This document shows, piece by piece, positions 7,640 to 15,884 of a DNA stretch of 32,812 bases. Source of the DNA: Chloroflexota bacterium. Lineage in GTDB: Bacteria > Chloroflexota > Limnocylindria > Limnocylindrales > CSP1-4. The stretch is taken from assembly GCA_005889475.1 (NCBI GenBank), contig VBGT01000076.1:82007-114818 (forward strand), read 5' to 3'. A model generated the notes under the pieces. That model had not been told where the DNA came from, did no database searches, and saw only the letters and a list, made by a program, of their open reading frames with translations. Position 1 is the stretch's first letter; each line of letters opens with the position of its first letter. The position numbers and the translations under genes were made by a program.

Positions 7640-8939
7640 CGGCGCCGAACGAGTCGAATCGATAGCGGTCCAGGTCGACCCGGCCGCTGATGCCGGGGAC
7701 GAGCCCCTCGCTCGTGTACTGCCAGAACGTCCAGGATTTGCCGCCCCAGTTGTTGCCCGGGACGGACGGGCTGGTCGTGTTCCAGTGGGCGATCCAGAGC
7801 ATGGCGTAGCCGTTGTCGGCGAACCAGTGGGTGTCGCTCATGTAGGTCCGCCAGAAGTAGGGGCTGGCGTAGATCATCGGCCGCACGCCCAGCCGCTCGA
7901 AGACGCGGCCCACCCAGGCCTTGACCCAGGCAATGAGCTGCGCGTCGGTCAGGCCGCCCGTGCGCTCGAGATCGAGCGTCGGGATGATCATGCCCGGCTG
8001 GTAGCCGGCGGTGTCGACGAACCAGTCCGCCTCTGACGCCCCGTCGTTCAGGTCCGGGCGCGCGAAATGGTAGGCGCCGAACGCGAGGCCGGCAGCCATC
8101 GCGCCCGCCTTGTTCGCGTCGTAGCGGCCGTCCTCGTAGCCGACCCCCTCCGTCGCCTTGGCGATGGTGAACCGCTTGCCCGCGGCCGCGACCATGGGCC
8201 AGTTGATCACGCCCTGCCATTTCGACACGTCGATGCCCTCGACGTAGCTCGAGGTGGCCGCGGCCCGGAACAAGCCGGTCGCCGCGTAGACCTGGTCCAC
8301 GCCATACAGCGAGCTCACGGTCTGTCCACCGACCTCGACGATCCGGTACCAGGTGTCGCCCGAGACGCTCGTCGCGCAGTCGGCAGCCCAGGCGCCGCCG
8401 CTCACCGCATCCGCGGCGGTCACGACGACGTTGTTGTCGATGATCGTGGTCGTGCCGGTGTCGGTGGACGGGCCGGCGCGCAAGCGGACCGCGCAGTTGG
8501 TGATCAGGTCGGCGGTGTCGGGCGTGGGAGTGGGCGTCGGCGTCGGTGGGGGTGGGGGCGGCGGCGGGGGCGGGGGCAGCGGAACGGGCTTGAACAAGCC
8601 TCGAGCGACATAGACCGCGGACCGGCCGAAGAGCGACTTGGTGGTCCTGCCGTTGATCGCGATGACCTTGAGCCACAGGTTCCCGGCGCGGCCGCCGTCG
8701 CAGCCCGTCGACCAGTGGCCGCCCGAGACGCTGCCGACGGTGGTGACGACGGCGCCACGCGCGACGACCCGGAGGATTCTCGACGACGTGTTCGGGTACG
8801 CGCGGACGTTCGCTGTGCACCTCGCCTGCCACTTGCTCGTGGCTGCGTCGGTCTCGCCGGCGAGGCTCGGGAGGATGACCAGGACGGCAAGCGCCGCGAT
8901 CACGATCGGCAGCCATGATCGATGGACCCGTCGGTGCAT
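7620..8939 (-). CDS. Secreted GH25 lysozyme with SH3-like repeats
   Basis: 439 residues. A signal peptide ends near residue 32 (ETDAA). Two SH3-like modules (about 36-115 and 142-220), each with paired Cys and a YVARGLF/YAATGLF ending, are separated by a polyproline/Thr-Pro linker. Residues about 230-435 form the GH25 domain, with GIDVSKWQG at its start, KATEG, YHFARP, and TLDLER supplying the catalytic D323-x-E325 pair. The enzyme would cleave the MurNAc-GlcNAc bond outside the cell, the SH3-like modules binding the wall. AGGAGG lies about nine bases before ATG 8939, so this gene uses a Shine-Dalgarno start. It lies immediately downstream of the M15 peptidase gene on the same strand. Confidence 0.9.
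   Translation of the reverse strand: MHRRVHRSWLPIVIAALAVLVILPSLAGETDAATSKWQARCTANVRAYPNTSSRILRVVARGAVVTTVGSVSGGHWSTGCDGGRAGNLWLKVIAINGRTTKSLFGRSAVYVARGLFKPVPLPPPPPPPPPPPTPTPTPTPDTADLITNCAVRLRAGPSTDTGTTTIIDNNVVVTAADAVSGGAWAADCATSVSGDTWYRIVEVGGQTVSSLYGVDQVYAATGLFRAAATSSYVEGIDVSKWQGVINWPMVAAAGKRFTIAKATEGVGYEDGRYDANKAGAMAAGLAFGAYHFARPDLNDGASEADWFVDTAGYQPGMIIPTLDLERTGGLTDAQLIAWVKAWVGRVFERLGVRPMIYASPYFWRTYMSDTHWFADNGYAMLWIAHWNTTSPSVPGNNWGGKSWTFWQYTSEGLVPGISGRVDLDRYRFDSFGAVTYAAP
8522..8582. repeat. Low-complexity G-rich tract encoding a Pro/Thr-Pro linker
   Basis: On the plus strand this reads as runs of G broken by single T or C; on the coding strand it gives about eleven prolines and then alternating Thr-Pro. 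It is an interdomain linker inside the lysozyme gene, and its length is likely to vary between strains by slippage. Confidence 0.7.
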
Positions 8940-9016
8940 CGCGACATCCCTCCTGAGCGCTGCGATCGGGCGCTACCCTCGAATGATCGAAGCGCCGCCG
9001 GCGAGTGTCTCTAGCC

Positions 9017-10066
9017 CTACAGTCCTGCCCCGGACCGACCACGGCGCAGGACCAGGACCATCACGAGCAGGACGCCGATCAGGGCAGCGCCGAGTCCGGC
9101 CGCGACCGCCGGGTCGAGGTCGGCCACGGGCGAGGCATCGATCGGCGGCGGGTTTGGCGCGGTTGCGCCTGATGGGCCGAGTGCCGACGGGGCTGCGCCG
9201 GGCGACGAGGGTCGGGTTGGCTCGGCCGTTTCGGGCGCGAAGGTGGTCCCCTCGGTGGCGCTGGGCTCGGGGCTCGCCTCGGGTGAAGCGGGAAGAGCGG
9301 TCGGCTTCACGGTGTGCCCGGGCCTGGGTGTGACCGCCGGCACGACCGTTGTCGTGAAGTTCGCCCACAGGTATTGGCGGAGCGTCAGCCCTGAGGCGCG
9401 GATCGCGGCCGCGAGGTCGCGGCCGACGTACCGGTAGTGCCACGCCTCGTTGGCGTAGCAGGTCACGCGTTGATCGTTCGGGGGGTAGCTGCGGATGAAC
9501 CCGTACTCCCAGGCGTGCTTCTTCATCCAGCTGCCGGCTGGCGTGCTGCCCCACGAGCCGGTGAACGGCGAGCCGCCGGGATCGCTCCGGAAGTCGATCG
9601 CCAGCCCGAGCTGGTGCTCGGAATGGCCCGGTCGCGCTGAGAAGGTCAGCGCCGAGGCGTAGCCGTTGTTCGCCACCCAGCCGTCGAACACCGCCTGCTG
9701 CGACTCGTAGCTCCGATACGCGCTCTGGACGCCGATGGCGTTGCCGGCTGCTGCCGCCGCCTCGGCCATCGCCCGCAGGTCGTCGATCACGATCGCGCGC
9801 ACCTTGCCGCGGCCGGCGATCCCGGCCTTGGAGACGGACACGAGATCCGGCGGGATGTAGCTCCGGGGCACGCGCAGGATCGTGTCGACGAGCGTGGTCG
9901 ACCAATCGTCATAGCCGCGAGGCGTCGTCATGATGTCGTCGTACCGACAGGGCGGCAGCGGGCCCATGCCCCGCGCGCCGGCGGGCGCGATGCCCGGCTG
10001 GAGGGCGGCCAGCGTCACCAGCGCCAGGGCAGCGGCAAGCGCGCCACGGCGCACGCGGGACGGCAT
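9017..10066 (-). CDS. VanY-like M15 D-alanyl-D-alanine carboxypeptidase, membrane anchored
   Basis: 349 residues. A signal peptide spans about 1-32. The M15B catalytic domain carries QSAYRSYESQ (R118), SEHQLGLAIDF (H151, D158) and NEAWHYRYVG (E207 base, H210). H151, D158 and H210 are the zinc ligands. A Pro/Ser/Thr-rich stalk of about 80 residues leads to a transmembrane helix at about 318-341 with an RRGR stop-transfer tail, so the enzyme is tethered outside the cell. It would trim terminal D-Ala from stem peptides. ATG 10066 follows TACGCT by nine bases with no Shine-Dalgarno. The gene is divergent from the F420-ligase homolog. Confidence 0.9.
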   Translation of the reverse strand: MPSRVRRGALAAALALVTLAALQPGIAPAGARGMGPLPPCRYDDIMTTPRGYDDWSTTLVDTILRVPRSYIPPDLVSVSKAGIAGRGKVRAIVIDDLRAMAEAAAAAGNAIGVQSAYRSYESQQAVFDGWVANNGYASALTFSARPGHSEHQLGLAIDFRSDPGGSPFTGSWGSTPAGSWMKKHAWEYGFIRSYPPNDQRVTCYANEAWHYRYVGRDLAAAIRASGLTLRQYLWANFTTTVVPAVTPRPGHTVKPTALPASPEASPEPSATEGTTFAPETAEPTRPSSPGAAPSALGPSGATAPNPPPIDASPVADLDPAVAAGLGAALIGVLLVMVLVLRRGRSGAGL

Positions 10067-10075
10067 CGGAGGGGG

Positions 10076-10081
10076 AGCGTA
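10076..10081 (-). promoter_or_regulatory. -10 box TACGCT, leaderless promoter of M15 peptidase gene
   Basis: On the minus strand TACGCT stands nine bases before ATG 10066. The intervening CCCCCTCC cannot act as a Shine-Dalgarno. Confidence 0.5.
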
Positions 10082-10130
10082 GGCGGCGCCGGGCGACCTC
10101 GCAACCGCCGGGCTGACGGACCCGGCCCGG

Positions 10131-10136
10131 TACCAT
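10131..10136 (+). promoter_or_regulatory. -10 box TACCAT, leaderless promoter of F420-ligase homolog gene
   Basis: TACCAT is seven bases before ATG 10144. The string GTACCATCGC recurs before ATG 21232, and GTACCATTGC before ATG 2817. Confidence 0.55.
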
Positions 10137-10143
10137 CGCCGCG

Positions 10144-10860
10144 ATGAGCCCGCCCGGCCCTGCGCCGCGCACCGTGGTCGTCGACAGCCGGACCTTCGAG
10201 CGGATCCCGATCCGTACCCCGGTCCTGATGCCCGGCGACGACATGCCGGCGATCATCCGCGAGCACGCCGGCCCGCACCTCCGCGCCGGCGACACCGTCG
10301 TCATGTCGGAGTCCGCGGTCGCGATCATGCAGGGCCGCGCCCGTGATTGGCGGACGATCCACCCATCGGCGCTCGCCCGCTTCCTGTCGGAGCGCGTGAC
10401 CAAGACGACCTGGGGGACCGGCCTGCGCAGCTCGTACGCGATGCAGTACGCCATCGAGCTGACCGGCGCTCCGCGGATCCTCCTCGCCGGCCTGGCCCAT
10501 AGCGTCGGGCGCCTTCTCGGCAAGAAGGGCTGGTTCTATCTCGTCGCCGGGCTCAATGCCCGGATGATGGATGCCGAACACACGATGGGCATCGCAGAGT
10601 TCTACGAGTGCTGCATCCCGGCCCCCCACGACCCGCCGGGCACGGCACGGGCGCTGAAGGCGGCGACGGGCTACGACGTCGCGATCTGCGACATCAACGA
10701 CATCAACCCGGCGTGGTGTGTGGCCAGCACGCTCCCGAAGGAGCAGGCGCGACTGCTCGAGCGCAGCTTCGACGACAACCCGCTCGGGCAGTCCGACGAG
10801 CAGACGCCCATCGGCATCTGGCGGGAGGTTGCGATGGACAGCCCGGGTGAGCCCCGCTAG
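10144..10860 (+). CDS. Coenzyme F420-0:L-glutamate ligase-like protein (divergent)
   Basis: A 238-residue protein resembling the CofE/FbiB ligase fold. The N-terminal half has IRTPVLMPGDD, a DTVVMSESAVAIMQGR strand-turn that matches the D-x-V-V-x-x-E-S-x-V-A-x-x-Q-G-R pattern, and later YDVAICDINDINPAW. The VDRSN-type segment of canonical CofE is not evident; in its place is KKGWFYLVAGLNARMMDAEHTMG. It may therefore be a paralog acting on another substrate. An F420 link is plausible because an F420-type oxidoreductase lies 7 kb away. The start is fixed by the leaderless promoter at 10131. The stop codon TAG overlaps the -10 box of the next transcription unit. Confidence 0.7.
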   Translation: MSPPGPAPRTVVVDSRTFERIPIRTPVLMPGDDMPAIIREHAGPHLRAGDTVVMSESAVAIMQGRARDWRTIHPSALARFLSERVTKTTWGTGLRSSYAMQYAIELTGAPRILLAGLAHSVGRLLGKKGWFYLVAGLNARMMDAEHTMGIAEFYECCIPAPHDPPGTARALKAATGYDVAICDINDINPAWCVASTLPKEQARLLERSFDDNPLGQSDEQTPIGIWREVAMDSPGEPR

Positions 10861-10863
10861 AGT
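10835..10863 (+). promoter_or_regulatory. Near-consensus sigma-70 type promoter for the leader ORF and sulfur operon
   Basis: TGGACA (10835-10840), a 17-base spacer, then TAGAGT (10858-10863). This is the best -35/-10 pair I found in the window. It lies in the last codons of the preceding gene. The expected start of transcription is a few bases before, or at, ATG 10874. Confidence 0.6.
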
Positions 10864-10873
10864 TCGGCGCCTG

Positions 10874-10951
10874 ATGCGCGAGTTCCCCCTGCCCCTGACC
10901 TGCGCGTGTAGCCGGCGAGCGTCGGCTGCGGCCGGGTTCGGGCACGTCTGA
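10874..10951 (+). CDS. Candidate cysteine-containing leader peptide (25 residues)
   Basis: A short frame starting at an ATG ten bases after the -10 box and ending at TGA 10949-10951. The peptide begins MREFPLPL, has TCACSRR at residues 9-15 (Cys codons TGC 10901 and TGT 10907) and ends GFGHV. It has no Shine-Dalgarno, so translation would be leaderless. It precedes a DUF4395-CysA2 operon; in mycobacteria, leaderless cysteine-rich leader ORFs attenuate comparable sulfur operons. Here there are two Cys codons separated by one Ala, not a run, which weakens the analogy. The coding claim is inference from position, promoter and downstream structures. Confidence 0.45.
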   Translation: MREFPLPLTCACSRRASAAAGFGHV

Positions 10952-11025
10952 GGACGCGCCGCTCGACCCGTCCGGGCCGGCCTCGCTGATTCCCGTCTCG
11001 TTCGCGAGGCTCGCGCCGGCGTCCT
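10951..11025 (+). promoter_or_regulatory. Candidate attenuator with mutually exclusive hairpins
   Basis: The segment between the leader ORF and the operon can pair in competing ways. GCCTCGC (10980-10986) pairs with GCGAGGC (11004-11010). CGCGA (11003-11007) pairs instead with TCGCG (11011-11015). An outer stem AGGACGC (10951-10957) with GCGTCCT (11019-11025) starts at the leader stop codon. Because 11003-11010 is shared, the two inner hairpins cannot coexist. GC-rich DNA forms chance stems easily, so comparative support is lacking. Confidence 0.35.
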
Positions 11026-11086
11026 GATCTCTCAGCGAACCGGTCCCGGTGCGCCCTCGCGATCCCTGTTCACGAGGACTGCCCGC

Positions 11087-11590
11087 ATGTCAGCTCAAGG
11101 CATAGCTCCAACTCGATTGATCGACCCGCGAGGACACCGCTTCGGTGCCGCGCTGTCCGCGGTGTTCCTGACGCTCGGTTTCATGGCCGACGCCCCGATC
11201 GTCATCCCGGCCGTCGGCCTTGCCCTCGGCGTCAGCGCCTACCTCGGCACCCGCTACTCGGTCCTCGGCCGGCCCTGGCCGTTCGTCCGCCGAGCGTTGC
11301 GGCTCGGGCCGCCGGCCGAGCTCGAATCGGAGGTCCCGCCGCGGTTCGCCCAGGCGCTGGGCACACTTGGGCTCGCGCTCGCGACCCTCGCCCTTGCCGC
11401 GGGTGCTCTGGGCGGCGGGTCGATCGCCATCGGGACCGGCTGGCTGCTTGCCGCGGCGGTCGCTAGCCTGCAGCTCGTCCTGGCCGTGACCGGGTACTGC
11501 CTCGGCTGTCAGCTCTATCGGCTGCGCTGGTACGCCCCGCGCCTGTTCGACCGCATCGTCGGCACCTCCGCCGTCGACGCCGCCGCTTGA
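11087..11590 (+). CDS. DUF4395 family membrane protein
   Basis: 167 residues with about four hydrophobic segments. The family hallmarks are the N-terminal IDPRGHRFGA, the central GPPAELESEVPPRFAQ, and the C-terminal YCLGCQLY with Cys at about 138 and 141. DUF4395 genes commonly neighbour thiosulfate sulfurtransferases and thioredoxin-like proteins. The CxxC pair suggests a role in handling sulfane sulfur or thiols at the membrane, though no activity is established. GAGGA at 11074-11078 is a suitable Shine-Dalgarno for ATG 11087. The sulfurtransferase gene starts 20 bases after its stop, so the two form an operon. Confidence 0.82.
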   Translation: MSAQGIAPTRLIDPRGHRFGAALSAVFLTLGFMADAPIVIPAVGLALGVSAYLGTRYSVLGRPWPFVRRALRLGPPAELESEVPPRFAQALGTLGLALATLALAAGALGGGSIAIGTGWLLAAAVASLQLVLAVTGYCLGCQLYRLRWYAPRLFDRIVGTSAVDAAA

Positions 11591-11610
11591 AAGCAAAGGA
11601 GACTGTTCGA

Positions 11611-12471
11611 ATGACCGCCTACGCCAAGAACGTCCTCGTCGATGCCGAGTGGGCCAAGGCCCACATCAAAGACCCGAACGTCCGCTTCGTCGAGGTCGAC
11701 GTCGATACGGCTGCCTACGACGAGGGCCATATCCCCGGAGCCGTTGCCTGGAACTGGACGAGCCAGCTGTCCGACGGGATCCGTCGCGACATCGTCAGCC
11801 GCGAGGACCTGAGCAAGCTGCTGAGCGAGTCGGGCATCGCTTCCGAGACGACGATCGTGCTCTACGGCGACAACAACAACTGGTTCGCCGCGTGGGCGTA
11901 CTGGCAGCTCAAGCTGTTCGGCGTGGAGGACGTGAAGATCCTCGACGGCGGGCGCAAGCTCTGGCTCGCGCAGGGCCTGCCGACGTCGACCGACGTCCCG
12001 AGCTACAGCGCGACCGGGATCGACCTGCCGCTCGTCGACCTCAGCCATCGGGCCTTCCGCCAGGAGGTGCTCGACCACATCAACAGGGACGGCGCGGCCC
12101 TCGTCGACGTCCGCTCGCCGGGCGAGTACTCGGGCGAGCTCCTCGCGCCGGCGGCGCTCCCGCAGGAGGGCGCCCAGCGCGCTGGCCACGTGCCCGGCGC
12201 GGCGAACATCCCATGGGCGACGGCTGTTCGCGAGGACGGCACGTTCAAGGACGCCGACGAGCTGCGCGAGCTGTACGCCGCCAAGGGCATCACCCCGGAC
12301 AAGGACATCATCGCGTACTGCCGGATCGGCGAGCGTTCGAGCCACACCTGGTTCGTGCTCCACGAGCTGCTCGGCTTCGACCGCGTGCGGAACTACGACG
12401 GCTCGTGGACCGAGTACGGCAGCCTCGTGGGCGTCCCGATCGAAAAGGCGGTGCCCGCGCTCGTGAGCTGA
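11611..12471 (+). CDS. Thiosulfate sulfurtransferase (CysA2/SseA-type rhodanese)
   Basis: A 286-residue tandem rhodanese. The N-terminal domain is inactive, with Asp in LYGDNNNW where the active domain has Cys. The C-terminal domain carries CRIGERSSHTWFVL with catalytic C237; this loop is highly typical of actinobacterial CysA2. It moves the sulfane sulfur of thiosulfate (or 3-mercaptopyruvate) to cyanide, thiols or protein acceptors in the cytoplasm. AAAGGAGA (11595-11602) lies eight bases before ATG 11611, which settles the start. It is second in the operon with DUF4395, under the candidate leader-peptide control described at 10835-11025. Confidence 0.93.
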   Translation: MTAYAKNVLVDAEWAKAHIKDPNVRFVEVDVDTAAYDEGHIPGAVAWNWTSQLSDGIRRDIVSREDLSKLLSESGIASETTIVLYGDNNNWFAAWAYWQLKLFGVEDVKILDGGRKLWLAQGLPTSTDVPSYSATGIDLPLVDLSHRAFRQEVLDHINRDGAALVDVRSPGEYSGELLAPAALPQEGAQRAGHVPGAANIPWATAVREDGTFKDADELRELYAAKGITPDKDIIAYCRIGERSSHTWFVLHELLGFDRVRNYDGSWTEYGSLVGVPIEKAVPALVS

Positions 12472-12503
12472 TCGGAGGGGCATGCGGCGCCCGGAAAGCC
12501 GCG

Positions 12504-12509
12504 TACAGT
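12504..12509 (+). promoter_or_regulatory. -10 box TACAGT, leaderless promoter of cyclase-ATPase gene
   Basis: TACAGT is seven bases before GTG 12517. A small GCGGC/GCCGC stem (12484-12488 with 12498-12502) sits just upstream and may end the sulfur operon. Confidence 0.5.
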
Positions 12510-12516
12510 CCGGATC

Positions 12517-15500
12517 GTGCCCTCGTCGTCCGCTGCGCCGCCGCCGCCCACCCACGAGCGGAAGGTCGTGTCGGCGCTGTTCGTCGACCTCGTCGGGTTC
12601 ACGGCCACGTCCGAGAGCGCCGATCCCGAAGACGTCGAGGGGATGCTGACGACGTACTTCGCGATGGCCCGTGCGCAGATCGAGGCGCACGGCGGCGTCG
12701 TCGAGAAGTTCATCGGCGACGCCGTGTTGGGCGTCTTTGGCGTCCCGGCGGCGCACGAGGATGATCCCGAACGCGCCGTCCGAGCGGCCCTGCGCATCTG
12801 CGAGGACGCGGCCGGTCTCAAGACGCTCGACGGGACGCCGCTCCGGATCAGGGTCGGTGTCGACACCGGCGAGGTCCTCGTCCGGCTCGGCGTGGCCCCC
12901 GGCGCGGGTGAGCACTTCGTCACCGGCGACACGATCAACACTGCGTCGCGCATCCAGGCGATTGCCCCGGAGGGCGGGGTCGCGGTCGGACGCGCGACGC
13001 ACGACGCGACGAAGGCTGTCTTCGGGTACGAGGAGCTGCCCCCCGCCGTTCTCAAGGGCAAGGCCGAGCCCGTTCGGATCTTCCGGCCGACCGCCGCCAG
13101 AGCCCGCCTCGGCGTCGATCTGACCCGGACTCACGGCAGCGCCTACGTCGGCCGGGAGATCGACCTCGGGCTCCTCAAGGGCCTCTTCGACAAGAGCGTC
13201 GCGGCGAGCTCGGTTCACCTCGTCACGGTGGTCGGCGAGCCCGGGATCGGCAAGAGCCGGATCGTGGCCGAGCTCCTCGCCCATGCCCAGGCCCGCGTGC
13301 CCGGCCTCACCTGGCGACAGGGCCGCTGCCTGCCCTATGGCGACGGGGTCACCTTCTGGGCCCTCGGCGAGATCGTGAAGGCCCACGCCGGGATCCTCGA
13401 GTCCGACGACCCGACCGTTGCCGCCGCCAAGATCGACGACGCCGTGCCGGCCGGCCCCGACCGCGATTGGCTGCGCCAGCGACTGCGGCCGCTCGTCGGC
13501 GTCGATGCCAGCTCGGGCGCCGAGCGTGAGGAGCTCTTCGCGGCTTGGCGGACGTTCCTCGAAGAGCTCGCCGAAGCCCACCCGACCGTCCTCGTGTTCG
13601 AGGACATCCACTGGGCCGACGATGCGATGCTGGCGTTCCTCGAGCATCTCGCCGACCGCGCCGCCGGCGTCCCGCTGTTCGTCGTCGCCACGGCCCGTCC
13701 GGAGCTCTTCGAGCGCGACGCGAGCTTCGGTGCCGGCCTGGCGAACGTCAACCGGATCAACCTCGCTCCGTTGAGCGACGAGGAGACCGCCCAGCTCGTG
13801 GCAGATCTCCTCGGGGCCGTCGTGCCACCCGAGCTGCAGGCGCCGATCCTCGAGCGGGCCGACGGCAACCCCCTCTACGCTGAGGAGTTCATTCGCCTCC
13901 TGGGCGACCGGGATCTGCTCGTCGAATCCGATGGCGCGGTGACGCTCCGAGAAGGGCATACGTTGCCGTTGCCGGATTCGATCGGCGCCCTCATCGCGGC
14001 CCGCCTCGACACGCTCCCGGCCGAACGGAAGGCGATGCTCGCCGACGCCGCCGTCGTGGGCAAGGTCTTCTGGGCGGGCGCCGTCGCGGCGATGGGCGAG
14101 CGAGACGTCGCCGCGGTGAACGAGGCGATGCGCGAGCTGGCGCGAAAGGAGCTTGTCCGGCCGGCTCGCCACTCCTCCATGGTCGGCGAGGCCGAGTACG
14201 CGTTCTGGCACGTCCTCACCCGGGACGTCGCCTATGCCCAGCTGCCACGTCCGTCCCGGGCGGCACGCCATGTCGCCGCAGCCGAGTGGCTCGAGGCGAA
14301 GGCCGGTGATCGGGCCGAGGACGTCGCCGAGGTCCTCGCCCACCACTGGGCAACGGCGCTCGACCTGGCGCGAGCGGCCGGTCAGACCGAGCGAGCGGCG
14401 AGCCTCGAGCCCAAGGCCCTCCGAGCCCTGACGCTCGCCGGCGAGAGGGCGTTCGGGCTCGACATGGCGGCCGCCGTGGCGAGCTTCGAGCGCGCCCTGG
14501 CCCTCGCGCCGCCGGGACATCCGGGTCGACCACGGCTCCTCGTGAAGGTGGCTGACGCGATGGGTGACAGTGGACGGATGCGCGAGGCGGTCGAGCTCGC
14601 CCGGGAGGCCGTCGAGACACTCCGGGAGCAGGGCGACCTCGTTGGGGTCCTCGACGCATTGGGCGTGCTCGAAAACTGCTACCTGCTGCTCGCCGACGCG
14701 CGGCGCTGGGTCGTCGTCGCCGAGCGCCTGACGATCGCGGAGACCCTGCCGCCAGGCGACGAGGTCGTCCGTGCCATCGTGGGAGCCGCCCAGGCCGAGC
14801 AGTGGGCCGGCCGTCACGAGGCTGCGCTCGAGCTCCTCGATCGCGCGCTCACCATGGATGCATCGCTCGGGGGCGGCGAGTCGTTCCGCATCCTGGCGAA
14901 CCGGGGAATGACCCGCGGTCTGATGTGGGATGCCGGCGGTCTCGACGACATACGTCAGGCGATCGCGCTCGCGGTCGAGAACGGCCACGGGTCGTTCGCC
15001 GCATGGTGGCACAACAATCTCTCCGCCCTGCTCATCCCGTTGGAGGGGCCGGCGCCGGCCCTCGAAACCCTGCGCACGGCGACGGCGCTCGCCCGCGCCC
15101 GGGGCCTGGAAGCGGCGACCGACACGATCATCGGCAGCACGATCAATGCGCACTGGGACCTGGGGAACCTCGACGAGGCCCTCGAGCTCATTCGGGAGCT
15201 CGAGCGTCGCAGCACTGCCGACCGGAGCGTGCTGTCGCGCGCCGAGGGCTGGTCCTACGAGGCACTCGTGCTCGTCCTCCAGGGCCGCGCGGACGTCACC
15301 GAGGACCGGCTCGACTGGATCGCCACCACGGTGCGCGCTTCCGGGAGCGCCGAGTATGGCGTCGTCGGCCTGGGTTCGTGCGCGATCGCCTGGGCGGCGC
15401 TCGGCCACGCCGATGTCGCCGAGGCGCTCCTTGCCGAGATCGCCGCGAGTCCGGGCATGCGCCGCCAGCTGACCTACGCGATGTATCTGTCGCCCCTGGT

Positions 15501-15873
15501 GCGAGCCGCCCTTTCGATTGGGGATGATGCTGTCGCTCGCCGTCTCATCGAAGGTGTCGAACCGGAATATCCGTTCGCCGCGCACGCCCTCGTCACCACC
15601 GGGGCCGCCCTCGCCGAATCCGGTGGCGACCTCGCGACCGCGGCTCGTGCGTACTCGGACGCCGCGACGAGGTGGGCATCGTTCGGCGTCCCGTACGAGC
15701 AGGCGCTGGCGCTGCTCGGTGCGGGTCGCTGCCTGATCGCGCTCGATCGATCCGCGGAGGCCGCGCCCGGCCTGCGTAAGGCCCGCGAGCTCTTCGCGCG
15801 CCTCGGCGCGGCGCCTGCGCTCGCCGAGACCGACGCGCTCCTGCAGCAGCCCACGTCGCTCGCGGCTGGTTGA
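12517..15873 (+). CDS. Class III adenylate/guanylate cyclase fused to AAA ATPase and TPR-like repeats
   Basis: An 1118-residue cytoplasmic signalling protein. Residues about 13-175 are a class III nucleotidyl cyclase. LFVDLVGFT supplies the first metal Asp, VEKFIGDAVLGVFG supplies the substrate Lys and second Asp, and NTASRIQ supplies the transition-state Asn/Arg. A YVGRE linker leads to an AAA_16/STAND ATPase with P-loop GEPGIGKSR (about 239-246) and Walker B VLVFEDIHWAD (about 356-366). From about 620 to the end are helical TPR-like repeats. Such proteins couple sensing of a protein or ligand by the repeats to ATPase switching and cNMP synthesis, but the ligand is unknown. The start is GTG 12517 with a leaderless promoter. 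The third position is strongly G/C throughout and no break is seen. Confidence 0.92.
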   Translation: MPSSSAAPPPPTHERKVVSALFVDLVGFTATSESADPEDVEGMLTTYFAMARAQIEAHGGVVEKFIGDAVLGVFGVPAAHEDDPERAVRAALRICEDAAGLKTLDGTPLRIRVGVDTGEVLVRLGVAPGAGEHFVTGDTINTASRIQAIAPEGGVAVGRATHDATKAVFGYEELPPAVLKGKAEPVRIFRPTAARARLGVDLTRTHGSAYVGREIDLGLLKGLFDKSVAASSVHLVTVVGEPGIGKSRIVAELLAHAQARVPGLTWRQGRCLPYGDGVTFWALGEIVKAHAGILESDDPTVAAAKIDDAVPAGPDRDWLRQRLRPLVGVDASSGAEREELFAAWRTFLEELAEAHPTVLVFEDIHWADDAMLAFLEHLADRAAGVPLFVVATARPELFERDASFGAGLANVNRINLAPLSDEETAQLVADLLGAVVPPELQAPILERADGNPLYAEEFIRLLGDRDLLVESDGAVTLREGHTLPLPDSIGALIAARLDTLPAERKAMLADAAVVGKVFWAGAVAAMGERDVAAVNEAMRELARKELVRPARHSSMVGEAEYAFWHVLTRDVAYAQLPRPSRAARHVAAAEWLEAKAGDRAEDVAEVLAHHWATALDLARAAGQTERAASLEPKALRALTLAGERAFGLDMAAAVASFERALALAPPGHPGRPRLLVKVADAMGDSGRMREAVELAREAVETLREQGDLVGVLDALGVLENCYLLLADARRWVVVAERLTIAETLPPGDEVVRAIVGAAQAEQWAGRHEAALELLDRALTMDASLGGGESFRILANRGMTRGLMWDAGGLDDIRQAIALAVENGHGSFAAWWHNNLSALLIPLEGPAPALETLRTATALARARGLEAATDTIIGSTINAHWDLGNLDEALELIRELERRSTADRSVLSRAEGWSYEALVLVLQGRADVTEDRLDWIATTVRASGSAEYGVVGLGSCAIAWAALGHADVAEALLAEIAASPGMRRQLTYAMYLSPLVRAALSIGDDAVARRLIEGVEPEYPFAAHALVTTGAALAESGGDLATAARAYSDAATRWASFGVPYEQALALLGAGRCLIALDRSAEAAPGLRKARELFARLGAAPALAETDALLQQPTSLAAG

Positions 15874-15884
15874 GCGAGGGAAGC

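Noticed and set aside
8522-8582. G-rich tract as a regulatory G-quadruplex
   Set aside because: It simply encodes the proline/Thr-Pro linker of the lysozyme on the other strand; no reason to assign a DNA-level role.
7441-9042. A 533-residue minus-strand frame offset from the lysozyme
   Set aside because: Arg/His/Asp-rich alternate frame of the same DNA; the +1-shifted frame holds the complete GH25 motifs and signal peptide.
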